Shown here: positions 25,132-35,322 of the stretch, in pieces
Numbering within the stretch: position 1 is the first letter of the stretch
How the letters are laid out: every line of letters begins with the position of its first letter
Source of the DNA: Elioraea thermophila (ex Habib et al. 2022)
GTDB lineage: Bacteria; Pseudomonadota; Alphaproteobacteria; Acetobacterales; Acetobacteraceae
NCBI RefSeq assembly: GCF_003336755.1
Contig: NZ_QMDI01000002.1
Location: 1,116,001 to 1,180,000, forward strand
DNA: 64,000 nt
Direction: 5' to 3'
Notes under the pieces: generated by a model
The model's database searches: none
Told to the model about the DNA's origin: nothing
The model's input: only the letters and a program-made list of their open reading frames with translations
Translations under genes and position numbers: made by a program

Positions 25132-25159
25132 GGGGGAAGGGCCGATCGGCCCTTCCCCC
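25132..25159. terminator. Bidirectional terminator hairpin between DUF1194 and hemC
   Basis: A 28-bp perfect palindrome: GGGGGAAGGGCC then GATC then GGCCCTTCCCCC (12-bp stem, 4-nt loop). It lies between two convergent stop codons. No T-run, but position and strength support a shared terminator. Confidence 0.6.
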
Positions 25160-25173
25160 GCATCCCCGTCCCA

Positions 25174-26190
25174 CTATCCCACGAAGATCTCCGCCGGGCT
25201 GTCGCGGCGCAGGCTCTGCCCCAACTCCCGCCCGAGCCGCACGGCATCCGCGGGCGCGCCGACGATGGCGCGCTTGAGCAGGAAGGTGCCGTCCTCGCTC
25301 GCAACCAAGCCCACGAGGCGGAGCGTGCCGTCCGGGCGAATCTCCGCGTGTCCCCCGATCGGGGTGCGGCAGGAGCCGTCCAGCGCCGCGAGCAGGGCCC
25401 GTTCGGCCCGGCTGACGGCGGCCGCCTCGGGGTCTTCGATGGCGGCGAGAAGCTCGCGCAGCTCGGTGTCGTCCTCGCGCACGGTGATGCCGACGATGCC
25501 CTGGCCGGCCGCCGGCACCATCACCTCGGGGTCGAGCACCGCCGCCGCCGCGCCCTCGAGCCCGAGCCGGCGCAGCCCAGCGTAGGCGAGCAGGGTGGCG
25601 TCCATCTCCCCCGCACTGACGCGGGCGAGGCGGGTGCCGACATTGCCCCGCAGCAGGGTGACCACGAGGTCGGGCCGACGGTGCAAAAGCTGGGCGGCGC
25701 GGCGGACGGAGGAGGTGCCCACGGTGCCGCCCGGCGGGATGGCGGAGAGCGGATCGCCGAGATCCACCGGCCCGCAGTGGGGAGCAAGCACCAGCGCGTC
25801 GCGCGCGTCCTCCCGCGCAAGGCAGCAGGCGAGCACGATGCCGGGCGGGAGTTCGGTCTCCAGGTCCTTCAGCGAATGGACCGCGAAGTCGATCCGGCCA
25901 TCGAGCAGCGCCTCGTGGATCTCCTTCGCGAACAACCCCTTGCCGCCGACATCGGCAAGCCGGCGATCGGTCACCCGGTCGCCGGTGGTGGTGATCGGGT
26001 GCTCCTCGAAGGCTTCGGCGTCGCGCAGCACGGGGCAGAAGCCGGTGAGGCGGGCGAGGAACAGCCGGGTCTGGGTCAGCGCCAGCGCCGAGCCGCGCGT
26101 GCCGACGCGGAGCGGCAGGGGGCGACGCTCGTGCCCCCGGGGAGGTGGAGCGTGGGGCGAGACGGGGCGTTCCCCCGGGTGGCGTGACAT
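25174..26190 (-). CDS. hemC: Porphobilinogen deaminase (hydroxymethylbilane synthase)
   Basis: Builds hydroxymethylbilane from four porphobilinogens in heme/siroheme/B12 synthesis. 338 residues from ATG 26190, preceded by AGGAAA. Motifs: RVGTRGSALALTQT, GDRVTD, VGGKGLFAKEIHEALLDGRIDFAVHSLKDLE, GTSSVRRAAQL, LRGNVGTRL and the cofactor-binding cysteine in LDGSCRTPIGGHA. The first about 25 residues (Pro/His-rich) are not conserved, so a start nearer PLRVGTRG is possible. It is divergent from tsaD with 57 bp between; hemD is 19 kb away. Confidence 0.95.
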   Translation of the reverse strand: MSRHPGERPVSPHAPPPRGHERRPLPLRVGTRGSALALTQTRLFLARLTGFCPVLRDAEAFEEHPITTTGDRVTDRRLADVGGKGLFAKEIHEALLDGRIDFAVHSLKDLETELPPGIVLACCLAREDARDALVLAPHCGPVDLGDPLSAIPPGGTVGTSSVRRAAQLLHRRPDLVVTLLRGNVGTRLARVSAGEMDATLLAYAGLRRLGLEGAAAAVLDPEVMVPAAGQGIVGITVREDDTELRELLAAIEDPEAAAVSRAERALLAALDGSCRTPIGGHAEIRPDGTLRLVGLVASEDGTFLLKRAIVGAPADAVRLGRELGQSLRRDSPAEIFVG

Positions 26191-26247
26191 GGCGGACGTT
26201 TCCTACGATGTTGCGAAGATAAGCGAAAGAGCGGGAATGACAGCCCC

Positions 26248-27300
26248 GTGACGGAACCCGACCGCGCCGGTGCGGTGCTCGCCATCGAGACCTCCTGTGA
26301 CGAGACGGCAGCCGCCGTGCTCGACGGGGCGGGCCGGGTGCTCGCCCAGGCGCTGTGGAGCCAGGTGGCGGAGCATGCGCGCTTCGGCGGCGTCGTCCCC
26401 GAACTCGCCGCGCGCGCCCATCTCGCCCGCCTGCCCGGCATGGTCGAAGCAGTGTTGGCCGAGGCCGGGGCGGCCCCGACCGCCGTCGCCGCCACCACCG
26501 GGCCCGGGCTGATCGGCGGGCTGATCGTCGGCGCCAATCTCGCCAAGGGCCTCGCGCTGGCCCGCAGCCTGCCGTTCTACGCGGTGAACCACCTCGAGGC
26601 GCATGCGCTCTCCGCGCGCCTGCCCGGGGTGGCCGAGCCTCCGCCCGACTTTCCCTACCTCACCCTGCTCGTCTCGGGCGGGCATTGCCTGCTGGTCGAG
26701 ACGCAGGGCCCAGGCGCGCATCGCGTGCTCGGCCGCACGCTCGACGACGCGCCGGGCGAGGCCTTCGACAAGGTGGCGAAGATGCTGGGGCTCGGTTGGC
26801 CGGGGGGACCGGCGCTGGAGCGGCTCGCCGCCGAGGGCGACCCTCGCGCGGTTCCCCTTCCCCGGGCGATGCGCGGCCGCGCGGGCTGCGACTTCTCCTT
26901 CTCCGGGCTGAAGACGGCGGTGGCGACCCGGCTGGCGGCGCGCGGGGCCGAGGTCTCGCAGCGCGAGGCGGCCGATCTCGCCGCCTCCTTCCAGGCGGCG
27001 GTGGCGGAGCAGCTGGCGGATCGGGCGCGGGCGGCGCTGCGGACGGTGCCCGCCTGCGCCACCCTCGTCATCTCCGGCGGGGTGGCGGCGAACGCGACCG
27101 TCAGGGCCGCCTTGGCCGAAGTGGCCGCCGAGGAGGGGCGTCGCCTCGTCGCCCCCCCGCCCGCCCTCTGCACGGACAATGCGGTGATGGTCGCCTGGGC
27201 GGCGATCGAACGCGCCCGCGTGGGCGACCCGGGTGAGGATCTGTTCGTCTCCCCCCGCCCGCGCTGGGAGTTGGGCGGGCTCCCGGCGAGAGCGGCGTGA
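26248..27300 (+). CDS. tsaD: tRNA N6-adenosine threonylcarbamoyltransferase
   Basis: Transfers threonylcarbamoyl to A37 of ANN-reading tRNAs. 350 residues from GTG 26248. Motifs: LAIETSCDETAAAV, ELAARAHLARLP (the two histidines of the usual metal site are represented by a single His here plus AVNHLEAHAL), LLVSGGHCLLVE, LDDAPGEAFDKVAKMLGLGWPGGPALE, CDFSFSGLKTAV, ISGGVAANATVR and LCTDNAVMVAWA. Family length and order are complete. The hemC-tsaD divergent pair is common in alphaproteobacteria. Confidence 0.95.
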   Translation: MTEPDRAGAVLAIETSCDETAAAVLDGAGRVLAQALWSQVAEHARFGGVVPELAARAHLARLPGMVEAVLAEAGAAPTAVAATTGPGLIGGLIVGANLAKGLALARSLPFYAVNHLEAHALSARLPGVAEPPPDFPYLTLLVSGGHCLLVETQGPGAHRVLGRTLDDAPGEAFDKVAKMLGLGWPGGPALERLAAEGDPRAVPLPRAMRGRAGCDFSFSGLKTAVATRLAARGAEVSQREAADLAASFQAAVAEQLADRARAALRTVPACATLVISGGVAANATVRAALAEVAAEEGRRLVAPPPALCTDNAVMVAWAAIERARVGDPGEDLFVSPRPRWELGGLPARAA

Positions 27301-27304
27301 CGCG

Positions 27305-27889
27305 TCAGCGGCGGCGCGGCTCGATCGTCGCGGTCGGGCGGCCGAACGGGTCGCGCACGATGTAGCCGCCGTCCGGGCGCGGGTCGACCCGGCCGGTCGG
27401 GCGACCGAAGACATCACGCGTCACCCAGCCGCCGCCCCGCTGCGGGTCAGCCGTGCCGACGCGCCGGCCGAACGCGTCGCGCTCGACCCAACCGCCGTCG
27501 GGGCGCGGCTCGTAGGTGGCGACCGGACGGCCGAAGGCGTCTCGTTCGATCACCCGCCCGGTCGGGGTGCGCTCGAAGGTGCCGATGGGGCGGCCGAAGG
27601 CATCGCGCGCGATCGCCTCTGGCCGCCGCGGCACGAAGGGTGGTCCCGGAGGATACGCCGGCACGGCGGAGGGCGGCGCGCCGGCCAAGGGCGGAACGGG
27701 TGAGCCTGAGAGCGGCGGCACCGGGCCGGCTTGGGGAGGAACGCCGGCGGATGGCGGCGCGACGATCGCCGGAGCCGGGACCCAGCCGCGATGCGGATCC
27801 CAGACCCAGACCGTCTGGCCGGAAGCGGAGGGCGCGCAGGCCGCCGTCAGGGCGACAAGGCAGGAGAGTACGGTTGGCAGACGCGACAC
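27305..27889 (-). CDS. Lipoprotein with a Pro-rich spacer and 21-residue RD-FGRP repeats
   Basis: No known family recognised. GTG 27889 gives 194 residues. A lipoprotein signal ends in LTAAC (Cys18), so the protein is probably anchored to a membrane and exposed to the periplasm or surface. Residues 25-40 hold WVWDPHRGW; 41-90 are very rich in Pro, Ala and Gly. Residues 95-194 are four complete and one partial copy of a 21-residue repeat beginning RDxFGRP and usually ending in a DGGWVE-like stretch. The repeat recalls YD/RHS repeats (YDxxGRL), with Arg in place of Tyr. It converges on tsaD (5 bp between stops) and follows priA after about 75 bp. Long frames continuing upstream through priA are shadows. 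Confidence 0.65.
   Translation of the reverse strand: MSRLPTVLSCLVALTAACAPSASGQTVWVWDPHRGWVPAPAIVAPPSAGVPPQAGPVPPLSGSPVPPLAGAPPSAVPAYPPGPPFVPRRPEAIARDAFGRPIGTFERTPTGRVIERDAFGRPVATYEPRPDGGWVERDAFGRRVGTADPQRGGGWVTRDVFGRPTGRVDPRPDGGYIVRDPFGRPTATIEPRRR
27308..27607 (-). repeat. 63-bp tandem repeats coding for the RD-FGRP units
   Basis: 4.75 in-frame copies of a 63-bp unit (residues 95-115, 116-136, 137-157, 158-178, 179-194). Each begins CG-GAC/GT-TTCGG-CG. Copies 2-4 share most of their protein sequence, so recent duplication is likely. Confidence 0.85.
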
Positions 27890-27966
27890 GGCGGCCTCCG
27901 GGAGAGGCCTGATCGTAGCACGGGCCGGAAGGTGGCATCGTCGAAAAACGGTGGTTCGCGCCACAC

Positions 27967-30207
27967 TCAGAGGAAGCTGATCGGGTCGACATCGACCTCG
28001 ATGCGCGCGGCGCGGGGGATCGCGGCGGAGGCGAGCCACCCGCGCAAGAGCCCCGGCACGTCGACGTCGCGTGCGGCCTTGAGCAGCAGCCGCCGCCGAT
28101 GCCGCCCGCGCAGGATGGCGAGCGGTGCGGGGGCGGGCCCGAGCACGACGAAGCGGCTCCCCTCGGGTGCCGCGTCCCGCAGAGCGCGGGCGGCGCGATC
28201 CGCCGTCTCGGCATCGCCGGCGGAGACGATCAGCGCGGCGAGACGTCCGTACGGGGGCCAGCCCCCGGCGCGACGCTCGGCGAGCTCGGCGGCGACGAAC
28301 CGCTCGACATCGCCCGAAACCAGAGCCCGCATCACCGGGTGGTCGGGAACCCAGGTCTGCAGCAGCACCCGCCCCGGCCGCTCCGCCCGCCCGGCCCTCC
28401 CGCCGACCTGGTGCAGGATCTGGAAGGTGCGCTCGGCCGCCCGCAGGTCCCCGCCCGCGAGGCCGAGATCGGCATCGACCACGCCGACCAGGGTGAGGTG
28501 CGGGAAGTGCCAGCCCTTGGCGACGAGCTGGGTGCCGACGATCAGATCCACCTCCCGCGCCTCGATCATCGCCGCCAGAGCCGCCGCCTTGCGCGCCCCG
28601 TCCACCGTGTCGGAGGACATTTCCAGCACACGGGCGGACGGGAAGAGCGTGCGCACCTCCTCCGCGATCCGCTCCACCCCGGGACCCACGGCGGTGAGGG
28701 CCCCTTCCGCCCCGCAGGCCGGACAGGCGGGGGGAACGGGCTCGCTGTGCCCGCAATGGTGGCACTGCAGGGTGCGCGTGTAGCGGTGCTCGACCAGCCA
28801 GGCGGTGCAGTTCGGGCAGGCGAAGCGGTGGCCGCAGGCGCGGCAGAGCGTGAGCGGGGCGAAGCCGCGGCGATTGAGGAAAAGAAGCCCCTGCTCGCCG
28901 CGCGCCAGGGTTTCGGCCAGCGCCTCGCGCAACGGGGGCGAGAGGAAGAACCCCCGCGGCGGCGGCTCACGCCGGAGATCGATCGCCTCGACGGTCGGCT
29001 CTCCCGCCGCCCCGTGCCGGTCGGGCAAGTGAAGCCTGAGATAGCGGCCGCGTTCGACATTGGCGCGGGTCTCGAGCGAGGGCGTGGCGGAGACGAGTAC
29101 GCAGGGGATGTCCTCGAGCCGCGCGCGCACCACCGCCATGTCGCGGGCATGGTAGATGACGCCCTCCTCCTGCTTGAACGCCGTCTCGTGTTCCTCGTCG
29201 ACGACGATCAGCCCCAACGAGCGGAAATTGAGCCAAAGCGCGGAGCGGGCGCCGACCACGATGGGTGCGGTGCCGTCCGCCACCGCCCGCCAAGTGGCAC
29301 GGCGGCGTGCCCCCGGCACGTCGGAGTGCCAGACGGCCGGGGCGGCACCGAAACGAGCGGCGAAACGGTCGATCACCTGGGCGGAGAGCGCGATCTCGGG
29401 CAGCAGCACCAGCACCTGCTTGCCGCGCGCCACCGCCTCGGCGGCGGCCTCGAGATAGACCTCGGTCTTGCCCGACCCGGTCACCCCGTCGAGGAGAGTG
29501 ACGGAGAAGCCGCCGTCGGCAACGCGGGCGCGGAGGGCGGCGGCCGCCTCGGCTTGCGCCGCGCGCAGCGGCCGCGGCGAAGACGGCGAGAGGGAAGAGA
29601 AGGTAGGGTCGGGCAGCGGGGTGGGGACGAGTAGGCCGGCCTCCGCCATCGCCCGGATCACCCCGGGCGAGACCCCGGCCGCGCGGGCGAGCTCCGCCCC
29701 CGCCCAGGCGAGGCCGCCCGCGTCCGCGAGCACGGCGAGAACGCGAGCCCGTTCCGGCGTGATCCGCGCCCCCTCGGGCAGCGGGGCGGCGGCACGCCAG
29801 CCGGATCGCGGCGCTGGCGGCGGGGCGAGTGCCGCTTCGGGCAGGGCCATGCGCAGCACCTCGCCGGGCGGCGACAGCGTGTAGGCGGCGACCCAGTCGA
29901 TCAGGCGGAGCAAGGGCGGCTGCAGGGGTGGGACGTCGGCAAGGGCCGCGACCTGGCGGAGCTTCGTCGCGGGTACCTCCCCGGACGCCGCGCCGTGCCA
30001 GACCACGCCCGACAGCCGGCGCGACCCGAGCGGGACGACGACCACCGTCCCCGGCGCGACCTCCAGTCCCTCCGGCAGGGCATAGTCGTAGGGCCCGGCC
30101 AGCGGTAGCGGCAGCAGCACCGGAATTCGCCGCGGAGCACCCTCCGCCGCCGCGCGCTTCTCCGGGGCCTCCCCCGCCGCTAAGGTGCGGCCGCGCAGTC
30201 GCGCCAA
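27967..30207 (-). CDS. priA: Primosomal replication restart helicase PriA
   Basis: Reloads the replisome at stalled forks. The 3'-binding domain begins [21 protein letters not shown]. The helicase carries Walker [13 protein letters not shown], the DEEH box [21 protein letters not shown], and the zinc sites [13 protein letters not shown] ... CHHCG ... CPACG. The C-terminus includes [23 protein letters not shown]. The start is uncertain: TTG 30207 (746 residues) or GTG 30120 (717 residues) are both close to family length. In-frame codons further upstream run antisense through fsa. It is divergent from fsa with very little space between start codons. Confidence 0.93.
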   Translation of the reverse strand: MARLRGRTLAAGEAPEKRAAAEGAPRRIPVLLPLPLAGPYDYALPEGLEVAPGTVVVVPLGSRRLSGVVWHGAASGEVPATKLRQVAALADVPPLQPPLLRLIDWVAAYTLSPPGEVLRMALPEAALAPPPAPRSGWRAAAPLPEGARITPERARVLAVLADAGGLAWAGAELARAAGVSPGVIRAMAEAGLLVPTPLPDPTFSSLSPSSPRPLRAAQAEAAAALRARVADGGFSVTLLDGVTGSGKTEVYLEAAAEAVARGKQVLVLLPEIALSAQVIDRFAARFGAAPAVWHSDVPGARRRATWRAVADGTAPIVVGARSALWLNFRSLGLIVVDEEHETAFKQEEGVIYHARDMAVVRARLEDIPCVLVSATPSLETRANVERGRYLRLHLPDRHGAAGEPTVEAIDLRREPPPRGFFLSPPLREALAETLARGEQGLLFLNRRGFAPLTLCRACGHRFACPNCTAWLVEHRYTRTLQCHHCGHSEPVPPACPACGAEGALTAVGPGVERIAEEVRTLFPSARVLEMSSDTVDGARKAAALAAMIEAREVDLIVGTQLVAKGWHFPHLTLVGVVDADLGLAGGDLRAAERTFQILHQVGGRAGRAERPGRVLLQTWVPDHPVMRALVSGDVERFVAAELAERRAGGWPPYGRLAALIVSAGDAETADRAARALRDAAPEGSRFVVLGPAPAPLAILRGRHRRRLLLKAARDVDVPGLLRGWLASAAIPRAARIEVDVDPISFL

Positions 30208-30225
30208 GGGGACCCCGCTCTCGTC

Positions 30226-30879
30226 ATGAAGTTCTTCCTCGACACCGCCGACATCGCCGAGATCCGCGCACTCGCCGCCCTCGGCCTGGTCGACGGGGTG
30301 ACCACCAACCCGTCCCTGATCGCCAAGACGGGGCGGAAGATGGCGGAGGTCATCAGCGAGATCTGCGAGGCGGTGGAGGGCCCGGTCTCGGCCGAGGTCA
30401 CGGCGACCGAGCATGCGGCCATGCTGGCGGAAGCGCGGGCGCTGCGCAAACTCGCCCACAACGTGGTGGTGAAACTTCCCCTCACCGCCGACGGGCTTCG
30501 CGCCTGCCGCGACCTCTCGGAGGAGGGGATCCTGGTCAACGTCACCCTCTGCTTCTCGCCCGCCCAGGCGCTGCTCGCCGCCAAGGCCGGTGCCGCCTAC
30601 GTCTCGCCCTTCGTCGGCCGGCTCGATGACGTCGGCCACGACGGCATGGGGCTGATCGCCGACATCCTCGCGATTTATGACAACTACGACTTCGCGACCG
30701 AAGTGCTGGTCGCCTCCGTGCGTCACCCGATGCACGTCGTGCAGGCGGCGAAGCTGGGGGCGGATGTCGCCACCATGCCGCCCGCCGTGTTGCGCGCGCT
30801 GATCAACCATCCGCTCACCGACAAGGGGCTGGCCGGCTTCCTGGCGGACTGGGCGAAGACCGGGCAGTCCATCCTGTGA
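30226..30879 (+). CDS. fsa: Fructose-6-phosphate aldolase / small transaldolase
   Basis: 217 residues, the size of the short transaldolase subfamily. Motifs: [25 protein letters not shown], the Schiff-base lysine in [45 protein letters not shown], and the C-terminal [28 protein letters not shown]. Transaldolase or fructose-6-phosphate aldolase activity cannot be separated from sequence alone. It overlaps the DUF484 gene by 4 bases (GTGA) in a fsa-DUF484-xerC operon. Confidence 0.92.
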   Translation: MKFFLDTADIAEIRALAALGLVDGVTTNPSLIAKTGRKMAEVISEICEAVEGPVSAEVTATEHAAMLAEARALRKLAHNVVVKLPLTADGLRACRDLSEEGILVNVTLCFSPAQALLAAKAGAAYVSPFVGRLDDVGHDGMGLIADILAIYDNYDFATEVLVASVRHPMHVVQAAKLGADVATMPPAVLRALINHPLTDKGLAGFLADWAKTGQSIL

Positions 30880-31538
30880 GGCGGACGACGCGACACCCCG
30901 CCGCCGAGCCGGAGGGGGATCCGGACGAGGCCGCCGCGGTCGAAGCCTTCCTGCGCGCGCAGCCCGATTTCCTCGCTCGCCGGCCGCACCTCTATGCCCT
31001 GCTTGCGCCACCGCGGCGGGTGCACGGCGAGCGGCTTGCCGACCACATGGCGGCGATGATCGAGCAGGCGCGTGCTCGCGAGGCGGCGCTGATCACCGCC
31101 CGTCGCGCCGAAGCCAAGCTCGCCGAACGCGCCCGCCGCGCGGTCCTCGCCATCCTTTCCGCGCGCAGTGCGGCCGAGGCGGTCGAGGTCGTCGAAGGCG
31201 AGTGGCCGGCGATCCTCGGGCTGGATGTCGTCTCCCTCGCCGTCGAAGGGCGGAGCACCCTCGGGCTCAGGCGCCTGCCGCGCGGCTTCGTCCGCCGTAT
31301 CCTCGGCACGGCCGGGGCGGTGGTGCGCGACCGCCCGACGGAGCGCGAGGCGATCCATGGCGAGGCGGCGGCCCTCGTCGCCGCTGATGTGCTGGCGCGG
31401 TTCACCCTCGGCGGCACGGCGGGGCTCGTCGCCTTCGGCTGGCGCGAGGCAGAGCGCGGGGGGCTGGCGTCCGGGGCGGAGACCTTCGCCTTCCTCGCCA
31501 GCGTGCTGGAGGCGTGCTTCGCCCGCGCGGCCGGATGA
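30876..31538 (+). CDS. DUF484 family protein
   Basis: 220 residues from a GTG overlapping the fsa stop. DUF484 features are [25 protein letters not shown] near the N-terminus, a coiled-coil-prone segment ([24 protein letters not shown]) and a GAF-like C-terminal half. The family is habitually found just before xerC, as here (7-bp gap), but its function is not established; a link to chromosome segregation or recombination is only contextual. Confidence 0.85.
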   Translation: MRRTTRHPAAEPEGDPDEAAAVEAFLRAQPDFLARRPHLYALLAPPRRVHGERLADHMAAMIEQARAREAALITARRAEAKLAERARRAVLAILSARSAAEAVEVVEGEWPAILGLDVVSLAVEGRSTLGLRRLPRGFVRRILGTAGAVVRDRPTEREAIHGEAAALVAADVLARFTLGGTAGLVAFGWREAERGGLASGAETFAFLASVLEACFARAAG

Positions 31539-31545
31539 GGCCGGC

Positions 31546-32469
31546 ATGACGGCGGAGGAGGCGCGCGCGGCCTTCCTCGTTTGGCTCGCGGCCGAACGCC
31601 GGGCCTCACCCGCCACGCTGCGCGCCTATGAGGGCGACCTGGCGCGCTTCTTCGCCTTCCTCGCCGACCACCTGGGGGGTCTCCCCGATCGTGCCGGGCT
31701 CGGCGGTCTGGCGCTGGCCGACCTGCGCGCCTTCCTGGCGCAGCGGGCGGCGGCGGGGGCGTCGAACGCCACCCGCGCGCGGGAACTCGCCGCCATCCGC
31801 ACCTTCTTCCGCTACCTCGCCCGCACCGGCGGGCCCGACTGCCCGGCGCTGAAACTCCTTGCCACACCCAAGGTGCGGCGGCCCGCCCCGCGTGCGCTGA
31901 CCGTTGCGGAGACGGACCGTCTGGTCGACGAGGCCGAGACGCTCACCGACGAGCCCTGGATCGCCGCCCGCGATGCCGCCCTCGTCCTCCTCCTCTACGG
32001 CTGCGGGCTTCGCTCGGCCGAGGCGCTGGCGTTGCGTCGCCGCGACGCCCCCCTGCCGGGAGATGACGCGCCGCTGCGCGTGCGCGGCAAGGGGGCGAAG
32101 GAGCGCGAGGTGCCGGTGCTGCCCGTCGTGCGCGAGGGCGTGGCGCGCTACCTCGCCCTCTGCCCGCACCCGCTCGTTCCCGACTCGCCGCTGTTCCGTG
32201 GTGCGCGCGGGGGCCCCCTGAACGATCGTCTGCTGCGCCGCGCCATGGAACGCGCCCGCCGGCGCTTAGGCCTGCCCGAACGCGCGACCCCGCACAGCCT
32301 GCGCCACTCCTTCGCCACCCACCTCCTCGCCTCGGGGGCCGATCTGCGCGTCATCCAGGCCCTGCTGGGGCACGCGAGCCTCTCGACCACGCAGCGCTAC
32401 ACGGCGGTGGACGAGACACGCCTGTTCGAGGTCTGGCGGGCCGCGCACCCGCGCGCGAAAGGCGCCTGA
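31546..32469 (+). CDS. xerC: Tyrosine recombinase XerC
   Basis: 307 residues; with XerD it resolves chromosome dimers at dif. The N-terminal SAM-like core-binding domain (AFLVWLAAERRASPATLRAYEGDLARF) is followed by the catalytic domain with Arg in CGLRSAEAL, Lys in GKGAKERE, HSLRHSFATHLL, GHASLSTTQ and the nucleophile Tyr in QRYTAV. ATG 31546 is chosen because the longer frame lies within DUF484. It ends with a terminator-like hairpin 70 bp downstream. Confidence 0.95.
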   Translation: MTAEEARAAFLVWLAAERRASPATLRAYEGDLARFFAFLADHLGGLPDRAGLGGLALADLRAFLAQRAAAGASNATRARELAAIRTFFRYLARTGGPDCPALKLLATPKVRRPAPRALTVAETDRLVDEAETLTDEPWIAARDAALVLLLYGCGLRSAEALALRRRDAPLPGDDAPLRVRGKGAKEREVPVLPVVREGVARYLALCPHPLVPDSPLFRGARGGPLNDRLLRRAMERARRRLGLPERATPHSLRHSFATHLLASGADLRVIQALLGHASLSTTQRYTAVDETRLFEVWRAAHPRAKGA

Positions 32470-32480
32470 TGCGCGGGGGC

Positions 32481-32509
32481 TTGTCTTCGCCGGCGCGCGA
32501 TCGTATCTG
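32481..32509 (+). promoter_or_regulatory. Possible promoter of the rimP-nusA-infB operon
   Basis: TTGTCT (32481-32486) and TATCTG (32504-32509) are separated by exactly 17 bp, in the only AT-enriched stretch between xerC and rimP. They match the vegetative consensus in 4 and 3 of 6 positions. Confidence 0.35.
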
Positions 32510-32538
32510 AAGCGAAGACACCAGCCGATCGAACGGAG

Positions 32539-32567
32539 GGTGGCCTCGGCAACGGGGCCGCCTTTTT
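32539..32567 (+). terminator. Terminator/attenuator in the rimP leader
   Basis: A 7-bp stem GGTGGCC / GGCCGCC (one G-T pair) is followed at once by TTTTT (32563-32567). It lies after the putative promoter and right before the rimP start. It may end xerC transcripts or act as an attenuator of the operon that encodes NusA. Confidence 0.6.
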
Positions 32568-33096
32568 GGTTTTGAGCGAAGACCGACCACACCACGAAGG
32601 GCTCGAGGCCCGCATCTACGACCTGATCGCGCCCTCCCTCGCCGCGATGGGGTACGAGACCGTGCGCGTGCGCCTCTCCGGCAAGGAACGCCCCACCCTG
32701 CAGGTGATGGTGGAACGCGCCGACCAGGTTCCCATCACGGTCGACGACTGCGAGACGGTGAGCCACCAAGTCTCCGCCCTGCTCGACGTCGAGGACCCGA
32801 TCCCCTCCACCTACACGCTGGAGGTCTCCTCGCCCGGGATCGATCGCCCGCTCACCCGGGCGAAGGACTGGAACCGTTTCGCGGGTCACCTCGCCAAGGT
32901 GGAGCTCGCCACGCCGCTGGCCGGCCGGCGCCGATTCTCCGGCATCGTGCTCGGCGCGGAAGCCGGGCGCGAGGCGCGGCTCAAGCTGGAGGACGGCACC
33001 GAGGTGGCGCTGCCCCTCGCCGCCATCCGCACCGCCCGGCTCGTGCTCACCGAGGCGCTGATCGATGCTTCGCGGCCGAAACGGGCCGCCAACTGA
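32566..33096 (+). CDS. rimP: Ribosome maturation factor RimP
   Basis: 176 residues; assists 30S assembly. Motifs: [76 protein letters not shown]. The start is either TTG 32566 or TTG 32572 ([10 protein letters not shown]...); both lie just after the leader hairpin, and neither has a good ribosome site, so expression may be low or coupled to the hairpin. It is the first gene of the canonical rimP-nusA-ylxR-infB-rbfA operon. Confidence 0.93.
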   Translation: MVLSEDRPHHEGLEARIYDLIAPSLAAMGYETVRVRLSGKERPTLQVMVERADQVPITVDDCETVSHQVSALLDVEDPIPSTYTLEVSSPGIDRPLTRAKDWNRFAGHLAKVELATPLAGRRRFSGIVLGAEAGREARLKLEDGTEVALPLAAIRTARLVLTEALIDASRPKRAAN

Positions 33097-33114
33097 CACC
33101 ACCGGAGGACATCC

Positions 33115-34644
<1,530 letters not shown>

Positions 34645-34668
34645 GCGCGACGGGAGCGGGCGCGAGGC

Positions 34669-35322
34669 ATGGCGGTGTTGGCGGAGCACGATGAGCACGC
34701 GCCGGAGGAGGCCGGGGAGACCGGCCCGCTCCGGCGCTGTGTGGCGACCGGAGAGCGGGGCGCGCGCGAGCGGATGATCCGCTTCGTGCTCGGCCCCGAT
34801 CGCGCGCTGGTGCCGGATCTCGCCGAACGCCTGCCCGGGCGTGGCTTCTGGTTGCGCGCGTGCGGTGATCTCCTCGACGACCCCAAGCTTGCGCGCGCCT
34901 TCGCCCGCGCCGCCAAGGGGCCGGTGACGATCCCCACCCGGCTGCGTGAAAGCGTGGCGCAGCTGCTCGCCCGTCGCATCGCGGAGCATCTCGGCCTTGC
35001 GCGGCGTGCGGGCCAGGCGGTGGCCGGGTTCGTCGCCGCGCGCGAGTGGGTGACGGCGGGCCGGGCGGGTCTCATCGTCGAAGCCTGCGACGGCGCGCCG
35101 GAGGGGCGGCGCAAGCTCCTTTCCGGCGCGCGCCACCTGCCCGTGGTGTCGCCGCTGACGGCGGCCGAGCTCGGGGCGGCGCTCGGGCGCGACCACGTGG
35201 TGCATGTCGCCCTCGCGCCGGGGCGGCTCGCGCAGGCCATCGCGCGTGATGCGGAGAGGCTTGCGGGCGTGCGCGGCGCGGCGCAAGAGGGGGCAGCGAG
35301 AAAGGACCGGCTGAGCGGATGA
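34669..35322 (+). CDS. YlxR (DUF448) and L7Ae-like RNA-binding fusion
   Basis: 217 residues. The first half is YlxR/DUF448 ([25 protein letters not shown], then [15 protein letters not shown]). The second half is an L7Ae/L30e-like domain ([25 protein letters not shown] ... [24 protein letters not shown]). The fusion is usual in alphaproteobacteria between nusA and infB. It probably binds RNA; a precise job is not known. The stop overlaps the infB ATG. Confidence 0.9.
   Translation: MAVLAEHDEHAPEEAGETGPLRRCVATGERGARERMIRFVLGPDRALVPDLAERLPGRGFWLRACGDLLDDPKLARAFARAAKGPVTIPTRLRESVAQLLARRIAEHLGLARRAGQAVAGFVAAREWVTAGRAGLIVEACDGAPEGRRKLLSGARHLPVVSPLTAAELGAALGRDHVVHVALAPGRLAQAIARDAERLAGVRGAAQEGAARKDRLSG

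Noticed and set aside
27308-27607. 63-bp repeats as a CRISPR array
   Set aside because: Copies are contiguous without spacers and stay in frame as protein repeats.
27890-28765. Long frame joining the repeat lipoprotein to priA sequence
   Set aside because: Upstream of 27889 the frame is priA read out of frame; the lipoprotein signal gives a natural start.
30208-31011. N-terminal extension of the priA frame over fsa
   Set aside because: The extension is antisense to an intact aldolase and shows no PriA-like sequence; PriA similarity starts near 30120.
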